Part shown: positions 34,739 through 43,263 of the stretch, piece after piece | How positions within the stretch are numbered: position 1 is the first letter of the stretch | Layout: each line of letters starts with the position of its first letter | Assembly: GCA_020697375.1 (NCBI GenBank) | Contig: JAJFBJ010000021.1 | Coordinates: 1-47,801 of the forward strand | Origin: Nitrospira sp. | GTDB lineage: Bacteria; Nitrospirota; Nitrospiria; Nitrospirales; Nitrospiraceae | DNA: 47,801 nt | Reading direction: 5' to 3' | The notes under the pieces: generated by a model | What the model was told of the DNA's origin: nothing | The model's database searches: none | Seen by the model: only the letters and a program-made list of their open reading frames with translations | Translations under genes and position numbers: made by a program

Positions 34739-35509
34739 TTACCAAACTCTCCAGGGAGCCCTACCGGAATTCCACAATTCCTCCAAGTAACTTTTCTCCT
34801 TTAAAGTATCCATGCATGACCAGAAGCCATAATGTTTATAGCCCATCATTTCGCCGGCATGGGCTAATCGCTCCACGGGATCACGCTCCCAGATGGTATG
34901 ATCACCATCAATGTAGTCCAAAGCTTTTGAACTCAGCACAAAAAATCCTCCATTAATCCATCCTTCCCCAGATTCTGGCTTCTCAAAAAACTCTGTCACC
35001 CGGTCACCATCGAAGCCAATTCGGCCGAATCGTGCGGGAGAACGAACCGAAGTCATGGTCGCAAGCTTGCCGTGAGAACGATGAAACTCCAACAGTTTAT
35101 CGATGTGTAAGTCTGCAACACCATCTCCGTACGTCAACATAAATGTCTCGTCAGCTTCCAACCACTTTTTCAAACGTTTCACACGTCCCCCGGTCTGCGT
35201 CGTCAGACCGGTATCGGCTAAATGGACCGTCCATTTCGGCTGGTTGCCATCGTGAATGATCGTTTTCCCCGTCGACAGATCAACGGACAAATCATTATTG
35301 ATCGCGAAAAAATTCAGAAAGTACTCCTTGATCATCTCGCCTTTATATCCAAGAGCAATAATGAACTCCGTGACTCCATAGACGGCATGAATCTGCATGA
35401 TATGCCAAAGGATCGGTTTGCCACCGATCTCGACCATTGGCTTTGGACGAAGTACGGTTTCCTCGGACAATCGCGTTCCCAATCCTCCCGCCAAAATCAC
35501 CGCTTTCAT
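34739..35509 (-). CDS. rfbF: Glucose-1-phosphate cytidylyltransferase
   Basis: A 256-residue nucleotidyltransferase making CDP-glucose from glucose-1-phosphate and CTP. The signature AVILAGGLGTRLSEETVLRPKP sits at the N-terminus with the family EE pair. The segments MVEIGGKPILWHIM, LTYGDGVAD and EGWINGGFFV are those of RfbF enzymes. The start is the ATG at 35509, with GGAGGT 6-7 nt upstream; 21 further codons upstream are open but not conserved. The usual next gene, CDP-glucose 4,6-dehydratase (RfbG), is absent, which is unusual. The CDP-paratose-2-epimerase-like SDR at 20467 may belong to the same pathway. Confidence 0.95.
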   Translation of the reverse strand: MKAVILAGGLGTRLSEETVLRPKPMVEIGGKPILWHIMQIHAVYGVTEFIIALGYKGEMIKEYFLNFFAINNDLSVDLSTGKTIIHDGNQPKWTVHLADTGLTTQTGGRVKRLKKWLEADETFMLTYGDGVADLHIDKLLEFHRSHGKLATMTSVRSPARFGRIGFDGDRVTEFFEKPESGEGWINGGFFVLSSKALDYIDGDHTIWERDPVERLAHAGEMMGYKHYGFWSCMDTLKEKSYLEELWNSGRAPWRVW

Positions 35510-35600
35510 GTCCCTACCTCCAACCAATCGATTGCTCTCATCAACTCCGCCAATGTGAACACCTGGCTCCACTAAGCGACTTCTGCCGCCATGCTCCGCA

Positions 35601-36407
35601 CTACCCGCAACGATCGGGAGAAGACTCGCTCCGCTTCATCGCGCGCACTCCGATCACAAACTCATAGTCCCTATCCCAATAATCGAGTTCATCCTGCCGG
35701 AGCTCAGTCGATATTAGGCCATGCAAACTCGCTGTCGCAGAGAGGACATTGCCGTAGCTTTGGACCATAACATTTTCCGGGCGAAACGCCTCTTCAAATA
35801 GCATTTTCATCGACAAGGAGGTGAATCTCCAGTACTCGCCCCAGGTGTCCATATCGTATCTAGACAATTGAGTGATGCCGGGCACAACGACGAGTGCCAC
35901 TCCCCCCGGTTTAAGGATACGGTGAAGAGTTCTGATGGCCGCACGCACATCGAAAATGAACTGGAGAGTAAAGGTGAGGATGGCGCAATCGAAGATAGCG
36001 GAGGGAATGTGATCTGCCTTGGTCAGATCGGCCTGAATAGTGGTGCCGGAGCTACCCGGGTAACCAAGCACGTCCGACTCGGTGACGTTCTCTCCACCAA
36101 ATTGACGAGTGTATCGGTTATCTCCGATCTCCAGCACACGTCCATGAACATCCGCTTTATACCTTGAAAGAAACTGCTGCTCGGTGTAGTACCGATCAAT
36201 TGGCTGGCCTTCCCGCCATCCAAAGTCACGTCTAATGGGTCGGACGCTGCGTAAAGAGTTACCCCATTTCCAGTCGAGCCCAAGCCCTCTTTGATTGTGC
36301 AGGAAGGTGGCTCGAGCATGCTGATACAGCTGCTCACCAAACAGCTTTTTTGCCAAAGTCTTCAAGGGCCATGTGCAAGCAGAAGCGAGCTGACTGCGAA
36401 ATTTCAT
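35601..36407 (-). CDS. Class I SAM-dependent methyltransferase
   Basis: A 268-residue methyltransferase. Motif I is seen as GRVLEIGDNRYTR (about 90-102), the acidic residue lies in TTIQADLT, and FDCAILTFTLQFIFD plus LKPGGVALVVVPG form the C-terminal half of the Methyltransf_11-type fold. The first 70 residues are basic and unassigned. It may methylate a terminal sugar; caps of this kind stop chain growth in some ABC-dependent O antigens, and the gene lies directly before wzt, but this is an inference. A 91-bp gap separates it from the cytidylyltransferase gene. No strong ribosome-binding site is visible. Confidence 0.84.
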   Translation of the reverse strand: MKFRSQLASACTWPLKTLAKKLFGEQLYQHARATFLHNQRGLGLDWKWGNSLRSVRPIRRDFGWREGQPIDRYYTEQQFLSRYKADVHGRVLEIGDNRYTRQFGGENVTESDVLGYPGSSGTTIQADLTKADHIPSAIFDCAILTFTLQFIFDVRAAIRTLHRILKPGGVALVVVPGITQLSRYDMDTWGEYWRFTSLSMKMLFEEAFRPENVMVQSYGNVLSATASLHGLISTELRQDELDYWDRDYEFVIGVRAMKRSESSPDRCG

Positions 36408-36458
36408 TCTTCTATCTTTCTAGGAAAGCACCGTGCATTTGGGATCTGTTCTAACTTG

Positions 36459-37727
36459 CTAAAGAGGGCAGTGCTCGGTGGTCCATTTGAGCAAAGGTCT
36501 CACAACTCCCTCCCATCGTCCCGTTACGTCCCCTCGAGCCGTTTCGCCCGTCCCTGGGTCAATTACTCGGAATCCCACTGCACGCGGCACATCACAGTGT
36601 AGCTGCCATGGGTCTTCTGATATTATCCCCCCCCCTATCACCATCGTACCTTCCGACATGAAATTTCCAGGGATCCAGGCTGTGCTAATATATCGGCCGA
36701 CAGGACGAATACGTCGGTACCATGCCGGATCTCGATCATTGACGACGAAGGCGATTACATCTTCTTCCGTATTAAAGCCGAACTGCGCGACCAGAGCATG
36801 CCCGGATTTCAGAACGTCATACTCGATCTCCACCCGGAAGGGTTTTCGGATATCAACGAGATCCGTGACCTCTCCTGACTCGGATTTTACCCGCACGGCT
36901 CGCAGTCGCACTACTTCATTGCCCGGTGCCTGCGCCGGATCGAGCCACTCGGCACAGGGCTTGATGTGGCCGGCATGGAGATACTGTCCGACGACTTCGT
37001 GTGCGGCCCCTTCCTGTACCACTTCTCCCTTATTCAGAAGCATCGCCCGTTTGCACATCCGAGTGATAGCCGGCATATCATGCGACACCAAGATCACCGT
37101 GCGCCCATTCTGCCCTACGTCTTCCATCTTCCCCATACACTTCTTTTGAAACCGGACGTCCCCCACGGCCAGCACCTCATCGACGATGAGAATGTCCGGA
37201 TCCATATGGGCTAACACGGAAAACCCAAGCCGAACGTACATGCCACTGGAATAATGTTTCACCGGGGTATCGATAAACTGCTCTACTTCGGCGAAGGCCA
37301 CGATTTCGTCGAACTTCCGGGCAATTTCCCGGCGTTTCATGCCGAGGATCGCCCCGCTCATGTAAACATTGTCACGGCCGGTCAGCTCGGGATGGAAGCC
37401 GGTGCCTACTTCCAAAAGGCCGCAGAAGCGTCCGTGGATGACGGCGCGGCCCTTCGTGGGCTCCGTCACGCGTGAGAGGATTTTAAGGAGAGTACTTTTC
37501 CCCGAACCATTGGTGCCGATGATGCCGAACACTTCGCCTTGTTTGATCTCGAAGGAGACGTCGCGCAAGGCCCAGATGGCTTCATTGGAACGAGCGCCTC
37601 CCCTCTGCCCTCCCAATTTCCGCAGGCCGCGGGCCAACGCGCCGGCCAAGGAGCCGTCTTGAGCATGAGTCGACCCCAAGCGATAGCGTTTATGGAGGCT
37701 GTCCACTCGAACCGCAACATCACCCAT
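36459..37727 (-). CDS. wzt: Polysaccharide ABC transporter ATP-binding protein with C-terminal carbohydrate-binding domain
   Basis: A 422-residue ATPase of the Wzt/TagH type that powers export of a lipid-linked polysaccharide. Walker A is IIGTNGSGKST (about 69-79), the signature is HYSSGMYVRLGFSV, and Walker B is DILIVDEVLAVGD, followed by a switch histidine in ILVSHDM. From about residue 250 a beta-rich extension ending in GRWEGVVRPLL matches the Wzt C-terminal domain, which in known systems recognises the modified end of the O-antigen. Length agrees with Wzt proteins that carry this domain. The ATG follows the permease stop codon with no gap. Confidence 0.95.
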   Translation of the reverse strand: MGDVAVRVDSLHKRYRLGSTHAQDGSLAGALARGLRKLGGQRGGARSNEAIWALRDVSFEIKQGEVFGIIGTNGSGKSTLLKILSRVTEPTKGRAVIHGRFCGLLEVGTGFHPELTGRDNVYMSGAILGMKRREIARKFDEIVAFAEVEQFIDTPVKHYSSGMYVRLGFSVLAHMDPDILIVDEVLAVGDVRFQKKCMGKMEDVGQNGRTVILVSHDMPAITRMCKRAMLLNKGEVVQEGAAHEVVGQYLHAGHIKPCAEWLDPAQAPGNEVVRLRAVRVKSESGEVTDLVDIRKPFRVEIEYDVLKSGHALVAQFGFNTEEDVIAFVVNDRDPAWYRRIRPVGRYISTAWIPGNFMSEGTMVIGGGIISEDPWQLHCDVPRAVGFRVIDPGTGETARGDVTGRWEGVVRPLLKWTTEHCPL

Positions 37728-38573
37728 TTAAATCAGATCGGCGAAGGTTCGCTCCACCCTCCTAAAAAATATTACGCCGCCCACCAGCAAACTCACGACC
37801 ACTCCCAAGCTCACAGCGACCATGCCCCAATCAGGTGCCGCCTTGCCGAGCAAGGCCCAACGAAATCCTTCAATCACCCCCGCCATGGGGTTCAGACCAT
37901 AATAAAAACGCATGGACTCTGGCACCAGCGATGCGGGATACAAGACGGGAGAAGCAAACATCCACAATTGCGTCATCAAGGGGACCACGGAGGCGATGTC
38001 GCGGTATTTGACGTTAAGAGCGGACAGCCATAGGCTGACTGATAACGCGGTTGCGAGCGCGACTCCTACGAATAGAGGAAGGAATAGAATTGTCCACGGA
38101 GGCACCACCTGATACCACAGCATCATTCCGATCAGGATGAGCAGCCCGACCATAAAATCGACCAAGTTGATGAAAGTAGCGGCAATCGGAATTATTAGCC
38201 TCGGGAAGTACACCTTCTTTATAAGACCGCCTTCCGTCACCACACTTAGCGTGCTACGTTCGAGGCTGCGCGCAAACAGAGACCAAGGCAGAATTGCGGC
38301 AAATGCAAACAAGGGATAGGGTAGACCATCCGAGGGCACCTTCGCCAAATAGCTGAATACGAGAGTAAAAATAAATGTGCTCAGCAGGGGCTGCATAAGA
38401 GCCCACCCTGCCCCAATGACGGTCTGTGCGTATCGCGTTTTGAGATCCCGCCAGGCCAAGAAATAGAATAATTCGCGCGCGGCCCACAGCTCTCGCCACC
38501 CCACATGGACGTATCCCGTGCGGGGCTCAATTACAATGGAGGGCGAATCATGTTTTGCCACGGCACATTCCAC
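37728..38573 (-). CDS. wzm: Polysaccharide ABC transporter permease
   Basis: A 281-residue ABC-2 type inner-membrane permease, partner of the Wzt protein encoded immediately downstream. RDLKTRYAQTVIGAGWALMQP near residues 42-62 is the typical Wzm/TagG amphipathic start, followed by about six hydrophobic segments between 60 and 270 and the conserved LNPMAGVIEGFRWALLG loop. The start is GTG at 38573 with AGGA 7 nt upstream; an internal GTG at residue 5 is possible. It is the first gene after a 397-bp non-coding stretch, so a promoter there may drive the ABC transporter and the downstream genes. Confidence 0.95.
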   Translation of the reverse strand: MECAVAKHDSPSIVIEPRTGYVHVGWRELWAARELFYFLAWRDLKTRYAQTVIGAGWALMQPLLSTFIFTLVFSYLAKVPSDGLPYPLFAFAAILPWSLFARSLERSTLSVVTEGGLIKKVYFPRLIIPIAATFINLVDFMVGLLILIGMMLWYQVVPPWTILFLPLFVGVALATALSVSLWLSALNVKYRDIASVVPLMTQLWMFASPVLYPASLVPESMRFYYGLNPMAGVIEGFRWALLGKAAPDWGMVAVSLGVVVSLLVGGVIFFRRVERTFADLI

Positions 38574-38970
38574 AGGGCTTCCTAACTATGAGACTTCATA
38601 ACAAAGAGACGATCTGTCGCACACGCTTCCCTCACAACCAGGTGGTGTAGGAGAATTTCTGAATATGAGGAGACCACAAGAGTAGCACAGCATGCTAGAA
38701 AGGGTTCACGTCCTGAACGAAGAACCCCTTTCCTGTCCTAACGTAGATTGCAACAATTAAGTTTTGGCAGGTGGCACATTCTCGAGCTTGACGGAGCGCC
38801 TTCGTGTTGAACTGAGCTCGCTGACCAATGAAGAGCCTAAGATAGTTTACGTCATCTAAATCGCTTAACCGCTACTATTTCACGCCGCAATGGGTCTGTT
38901 CACTCTTCAAACAGCCGTGCATACACATCAAGCCAACAAAATTAAAATATGAGGTTCCAACTGAAGATAG
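38574..38970. other. 397-bp gap without a gene
   Basis: This is the longest gap within the minus-strand locus. I see no supported reading frame, tRNA or convincing terminator. It looks richer in A and T than the flanking genes. It contains an imperfect inverted repeat, GAAAGGGTTC (38698-38707) with GAACCCCTTTC (38722-38732), differing by one bulged base and separated by 14 nt; no T-run follows on either strand. By position, between the export core and the ABC transporter genes, it probably holds a promoter, but no pair of -35 and -10 boxes stands out. Confidence 0.5.
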
Positions 38971-39858
38971 TCATCTCGCACCAGATGGGGAGCACAAGCG
39001 TGAGCCTCGGATCTGGCTAATCGGGGGGAACACCTCTCGAATCGGAGCAAAGGAAAAGTCCTGTAAAAGCGCGCGCAATCGGATCTCAGTTTTGTCGAGA
39101 TTTAAGTAATGTCGCATTCGTGATACCAGCGAGCCTTCCATTCTGGGCTGATCTGGATCAAACTCCCATGGATGCATATACATGACCAACGGAGAACCTT
39201 CTCCTTCCAACTTACGAAGCAACGCTCGGAGGATGACATAGGGATATAGGCGAAAATATCCTCCCCCCGCAACTGGCAGCCGCACACCCATGTATTTGAC
39301 AGTGGATGGAGGCACTTCCCATAACAAACCCGAAGAAGTCAGAATCTGATGTACCTCCGGGTTAGCAGATGGCACACCGTAACGATCATGAAAGACAGGG
39401 AAGATGCTGGAATCGTATACATAGCCTTCTTCCACCAGGATCTGTGTCGCCCACATTGTGTCTTTGGTAATAGAAAAACTCGGAGCCCGATATCCCAGCA
39501 CCGGCTCCAAAACAATGCTCTCGAGAATCCCTTTAGCCCTCCGAATGTCCTCACGGAATGCAGTGGGCGTTTGACTTGTAATAAGTTCATGCGCATACCC
39601 ATGAGAGGCAATTTCATGGCCTGCTGATGCAATTCGACGGACCAAAGAAGGATACCTCTCTGCAAGCCAACCAAGAACGAAGAATGTCGCTCGCATCCCA
39701 GTTTGTTCTAGCACCCCAAGAAGCCGATCGGTATTTGCCTCTACACGGCTCTCGTACTGTTCCCAATGCCTCCTCCGCATTGGAGACTCGAACGCCGAGA
39801 CCTGAAAATGCTCTTCAACGTCAAATGAGAGACAGTGTCTAGAAATTCTTTCCGTCAT
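38971..39858 (-). CDS. XrtA-associated polysaccharide deacetylase (DUF3473 type)
   Basis: A 295-residue deacetylase of the subtype that accompanies exosortase A systems. It opens with HCLSFDVEEHFQVSAF, with the metal-binding Asp-Val-Glu at about 12-14. It continues with ATFFVLGWLAERYP (about 54-67), EIASHGYAHELI (H-x3-H, about 83-91), LGYRAPSFSI (about 121-130) and a C-terminal DUF3473 stretch containing GGGYFRLYPY and MYMHPWEFDPDQPR. All expected metal ligands are in place. No signal peptide is seen, so it probably acts on cytoplasmic precursors or lipid-linked repeats. It begins 8 nt after the sugar transferase stop codon. Confidence 0.93.
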   Translation of the reverse strand: MTERISRHCLSFDVEEHFQVSAFESPMRRRHWEQYESRVEANTDRLLGVLEQTGMRATFFVLGWLAERYPSLVRRIASAGHEIASHGYAHELITSQTPTAFREDIRRAKGILESIVLEPVLGYRAPSFSITKDTMWATQILVEEGYVYDSSIFPVFHDRYGVPSANPEVHQILTSSGLLWEVPPSTVKYMGVRLPVAGGGYFRLYPYVILRALLRKLEGEGSPLVMYMHPWEFDPDQPRMEGSLVSRMRHYLNLDKTEIRLRALLQDFSFAPIREVFPPISQIRGSRLCSPSGAR

Positions 39859-39866
39859 GTGTACCG

Positions 39867-40934
39867 CTAGCGAGCTCCTTCGCCCATAAGCATAACCCTG
39901 ACGGTATGGATTACAATTCGCAAATCTAGACCTAATGAGAGATTTTTCACATAAAAGAGGTCGTACTGCAATTTAACGTGAGAGTCTTCCTTCGAAGCCC
40001 CATATCGAAAACGCGTCTGTGCCCATCCGGTTATACCCGGACGGACGGTATGCCTTAAATCATAATAGGGTATGGTATTCCTCAATTCCTGCACAAATAC
40101 GGGTCGTTCTGGCCTGGGTCCGACTAAGCTCATTTCACCCTTCATGACGTTGAGAAGTTGAGGGAGCTCGTCCAATCTCCACTTCCGAATCCAGCGACCC
40201 ACTCTGCTGACGCGCGGATCTTCACTTGAGGCCCACCTCGCGCCGCTTTGCTCGGCATCCTGACGCATGGACCTGAACTTCCATATCATATAGGGGCGGC
40301 CACGTAAGCCGACGCGCATTTGTCTATAGAATACGGGACCATATGAATCAACCTTGATGAGAATGGCAAGACAGAATACCAAGGGCAGAAGCGCTAGCAT
40401 CCCAACGACTGCAATCAAAATATCTAGAAGCCGCTTTAGCAGCATGGTGACTAATCGACGACGGAAGCCGGTTGAAAAAATGAGCGCGCTCGGTTTGAGA
40501 TGGTCAATCGAAAGACGCCCAGACTCTTCTTCGTACAGATAATGTCCGTCTACGACATCTCGTCCCATGGCTTTCATGTCCAATAGTGTTTGGACAGGCA
40601 AAACCGCACGACGATCCTCCAAACAGACGGCTACAGTATGAATGTGATATCGCTCGGCAATCTCAAACAGCTGATCATAGGTACCGATGATACTCGGATT
40701 TACCAAGCGTTCACCGACTCGACTAGCGTCCTTATCGAGGAATCCGACGACCTCTGTGAATCCAGTTCGCTTCGACAGCAGTGTTTGACAAAGGTCTCGG
40801 GCGAGAGGGCCAACACCGAGTATCAATACGCGGCGCGTAAGCTTAGGGAAACTGACGGATACTGAAACCAGAGGTTGCTGGCCAGGAACGGTCTCTAAGC
40901 CAAGTTCTTCTCCTTGCTTACTTGAGCTGTTCAT
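39867..40934 (-). CDS. Polyprenyl-phosphate sugar-1-phosphate transferase (initiating sugar transferase)
   Basis: A 355-residue enzyme expected to start each repeat by moving a sugar-1-phosphate from its nucleotide to undecaprenyl phosphate. An N-terminal Rossmann-like (CoA_binding_3-type) region contains RRVLILGVGPLARDLC. The transferase domain begins KRLLDILIAVVGMLALLPLV with one membrane helix (about 165-190). It then carries YMIWKFRSM, the DELPQLLNV pair and MSLVGPRPERPVF, all diagnostic. Compared with WbaP/EpsB-type proteins the N-terminal four-helix membrane bundle is missing. The ATG at 40934 overlaps the end of wzc by 17 bp; 18 open codons upstream are probably not translated. Confidence 0.92.
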   Translation of the reverse strand: MNSSSKQGEELGLETVPGQQPLVSVSVSFPKLTRRVLILGVGPLARDLCQTLLSKRTGFTEVVGFLDKDASRVGERLVNPSIIGTYDQLFEIAERYHIHTVAVCLEDRRAVLPVQTLLDMKAMGRDVVDGHYLYEEESGRLSIDHLKPSALIFSTGFRRRLVTMLLKRLLDILIAVVGMLALLPLVFCLAILIKVDSYGPVFYRQMRVGLRGRPYMIWKFRSMRQDAEQSGARWASSEDPRVSRVGRWIRKWRLDELPQLLNVMKGEMSLVGPRPERPVFVQELRNTIPYYDLRHTVRPGITGWAQTRFRYGASKEDSHVKLQYDLFYVKNLSLGLDLRIVIHTVRVMLMGEGAR

Positions 40935-43263
40935 GGTGAGTTTCGCGATAATATTCCTGTTGCATGTAGTACGGAGTGGTGTGCGCATCTAACCCATTTA
41001 AGATAATTCCCACATTGGCGGTATCACCGATAACTTTCAATGCTTTTTGAACGACGTCCCGGCCAGTCATGCTCGCCTTCACGACATAGGCAAGAAGGTC
41101 CGCCATGCTTGCCAGCACTTGCATGTCTGCGAGTGGCAGCACAGGAGGAGCATCAATGATCACATAATCGAATTTCTCCTTAAGGTCGGTGATCAGATCT
41201 GCCAACTGATGCATCTTGGACAATGCCAAAGGATTCTCTCCTACCGCTCCAGCAGTAAGAATCCAGGGGCCTACCTCGCCCAGGCGTTGCAAACAATCTT
41301 CAACGACCTTCGTCCCACGAAGGACTTCCGCCAACCCTGGCTGCTGCCACACGCCGGAATAAATATGCTGCATCGGTCGTTTAAGATCACAATCAATCAC
41401 AAGGGTTTTTCGATCAAGGTCTTTGGCCAATACATATCCCAGATTGAGGGCGGTTGACGACTTTCCCTCCCCCATTACTGCACTTGTCACAACTATTGCG
41501 GTACTCTTTCGATCTCCGGTCATTAATTCGAGTCGCGTTGCCGCCACGCGATACTGTTCCGCCACAAATGACAGAGGCCGCCACATGGACACTAATTCGA
41601 GGCCGGGGGTCGGATGATGGAGTTGCCCATTTGGGATTCTATTTCCGGTCCTTAGGGCTGGAGTTCCACCCGTTACGTGCAAGTCTTCCCCCTGCCTTCC
41701 GTGTCCCGGCAATAACATGGTTGAAGTACGGTTTTTAGTCGAAAGTGCCCGAACTGTCTGCATGGTTCCACCAAACGCGCTCTCATAGAGCGGAATGGAA
41801 GCTATAACCGGAAGACCTAAAGTAATCTCCACCTCTTCAGCAGACCGGAATCCCCGTCCCATAAGTTCAAGACCAACTGCTCCCCCGAAACCTAACGCAC
41901 AGCCCAATGCCAGTCCCGCCATCATTATGAGCGGGATGTTCGGAACGACGGGAACGACAGGTGTATAAGCAGGATCAACAATGCTAAACTTGGCGCCTTT
42001 GCGACCCTGTGCCAGACTCTTCTGCATGCCCGCGCTCAGTTTTTTATCTAAAAGCGACTGGTAGTTTTTTTGAAGGTTTTCATAGTCTCGCTCAAGTGTC
42101 TTCAGTTTTTGTTCTCGTTCAGGAGTGTGCTCCACACGTCTCTCATACTGGGAGATTTCCAGTGAAATGTGCGCCTGATGGCGCTTCACTGAGTCCAATT
42201 CGAGAAGGATATCCTCTCTCTGCTTCAATAGTTCAGCATGGTACGGATCAAGAGCCTTTCTTTTGGACCGTCTGATGCCGGAAGGTTCTTCGGCCCCGTC
42301 ACTATCCGGCAACAAGTCGCGATACTGCGCTGAAGTCATCTCCTTGAGCTTTCTAATCTCCTCCTTGACCTGTACAAGGTCAGGATACGTCTCCTTGTAC
42401 ATCGAAGAGAGCTCTACCAGTCGTCGCTCCAGCTCCTTGATTCTTCCCAAACGAGGGTCTTTATTTCGCTTGGAGATACCTCCAGTGAGAGAGTCACTAA
42501 CTTCTCCTGTCTCTTCATAGTCTTTTATGTTTTTGTCAATCTGGCTCAGACGATTGACCAGGTTCTGCACCTGCTCACTTTGGGACCTCATGTCATCTTG
42601 AAGTCGGTCTAATTTTCGGAGGTTGGCGTCTATCTGTTGAGGCAACTCACCTAAATGTTGTTGCTTAAATTCTGAGATAATCTTCTCTTTTACTTCCAGC
42701 TCTGCTTTTGCGTGCTTGAGTTCCAACCCCAGAAAATCTTCTGCAGCTTCAACGCCTCGCTCACGGTCCTTCAGTGTTTCTTCAATAAATAAGTCACTGA
42801 GTCTCGAAGTTACATCGCGAGCAATAATGGGGTCTTCATTAGAAAATGATAAGGTGATAAACAACTTATCCTTGGTAGGTTCAACTTTTATAGAGCCTCT
42901 CATAGCTCGGATCGCATTTTCTGACTGCGAAGCGTCTGGCCGGTCTTTGTCATAGCCAAAAAGGCCAAATTCTCCGGCAATCTGCCCGAGTGTCTTTCGA
43001 CCCATTACAAACTGTCGTACTTCCATAACACGGTCCTCAAGGGTAGGCGCATAGGCGGCGCCGGGATTGGGACCGCTCACGATAGACTCCTCTATCTTGG
43101 CACCTTCAAACCACATCTTTGTAGCCGACTGATAAACCTTTGGCATAAGAGCGCAAATGACACCTGCGATGCTAAGCGAGACTAAGACAGCGGAAATAAC
43201 CAACCACTTCCTGCTGACAACCGCCCGCCAATAATCCTCTGGGGACAAAGTACGCATGTTCAT
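40918..43263 (-). CDS. wzc: Wzc-type chain-length determinant fused to a BY-kinase
   Basis: A 781-residue inner-membrane protein controlling polymer length. A Wzz domain starts at residue 1 with the first membrane helix at about 20-41. A long periplasmic coiled-coil region spans about 170-430, and the second helix is at about 452-475. The cytoplasmic BY-kinase has Walker A GEGKS (about 598-602), Walker A' LVIDCD (about 621-626) and Walker B DYVIIDAPPV (about 699-708). The C-terminus has a tyrosine cluster (Y765, Y766, Y771, Y772) suited to autophosphorylation. In many XrtA loci the two halves are separate proteins; here they are fused. The ATG overlaps the barrel gene's stop codon (ATGA). Confidence 0.95.
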   Translation of the reverse strand: MNMRTLSPEDYWRAVVSRKWLVISAVLVSLSIAGVICALMPKVYQSATKMWFEGAKIEESIVSGPNPGAAYAPTLEDRVMEVRQFVMGRKTLGQIAGEFGLFGYDKDRPDASQSENAIRAMRGSIKVEPTKDKLFITLSFSNEDPIIARDVTSRLSDLFIEETLKDRERGVEAAEDFLGLELKHAKAELEVKEKIISEFKQQHLGELPQQIDANLRKLDRLQDDMRSQSEQVQNLVNRLSQIDKNIKDYEETGEVSDSLTGGISKRNKDPRLGRIKELERRLVELSSMYKETYPDLVQVKEEIRKLKEMTSAQYRDLLPDSDGAEEPSGIRRSKRKALDPYHAELLKQREDILLELDSVKRHQAHISLEISQYERRVEHTPEREQKLKTLERDYENLQKNYQSLLDKKLSAGMQKSLAQGRKGAKFSIVDPAYTPVVPVVPNIPLIMMAGLALGCALGFGGAVGLELMGRGFRSAEEVEITLGLPVIASIPLYESAFGGTMQTVRALSTKNRTSTMLLPGHGRQGEDLHVTGGTPALRTGNRIPNGQLHHPTPGLELVSMWRPLSFVAEQYRVAATRLELMTGDRKSTAIVVTSAVMGEGKSSTALNLGYVLAKDLDRKTLVIDCDLKRPMQHIYSGVWQQPGLAEVLRGTKVVEDCLQRLGEVGPWILTAGAVGENPLALSKMHQLADLITDLKEKFDYVIIDAPPVLPLADMQVLASMADLLAYVVKASMTGRDVVQKALKVIGDTANVGIILNGLDAHTTPYYMQQEYYRETHHEQLK

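Noticed and set aside
38760..38790. TGGCAC-like box on the plus strand in the 397-bp gap
   Set aside because: Spacing to the following GC is 11, not 10, and no plus-strand gene lies downstream.
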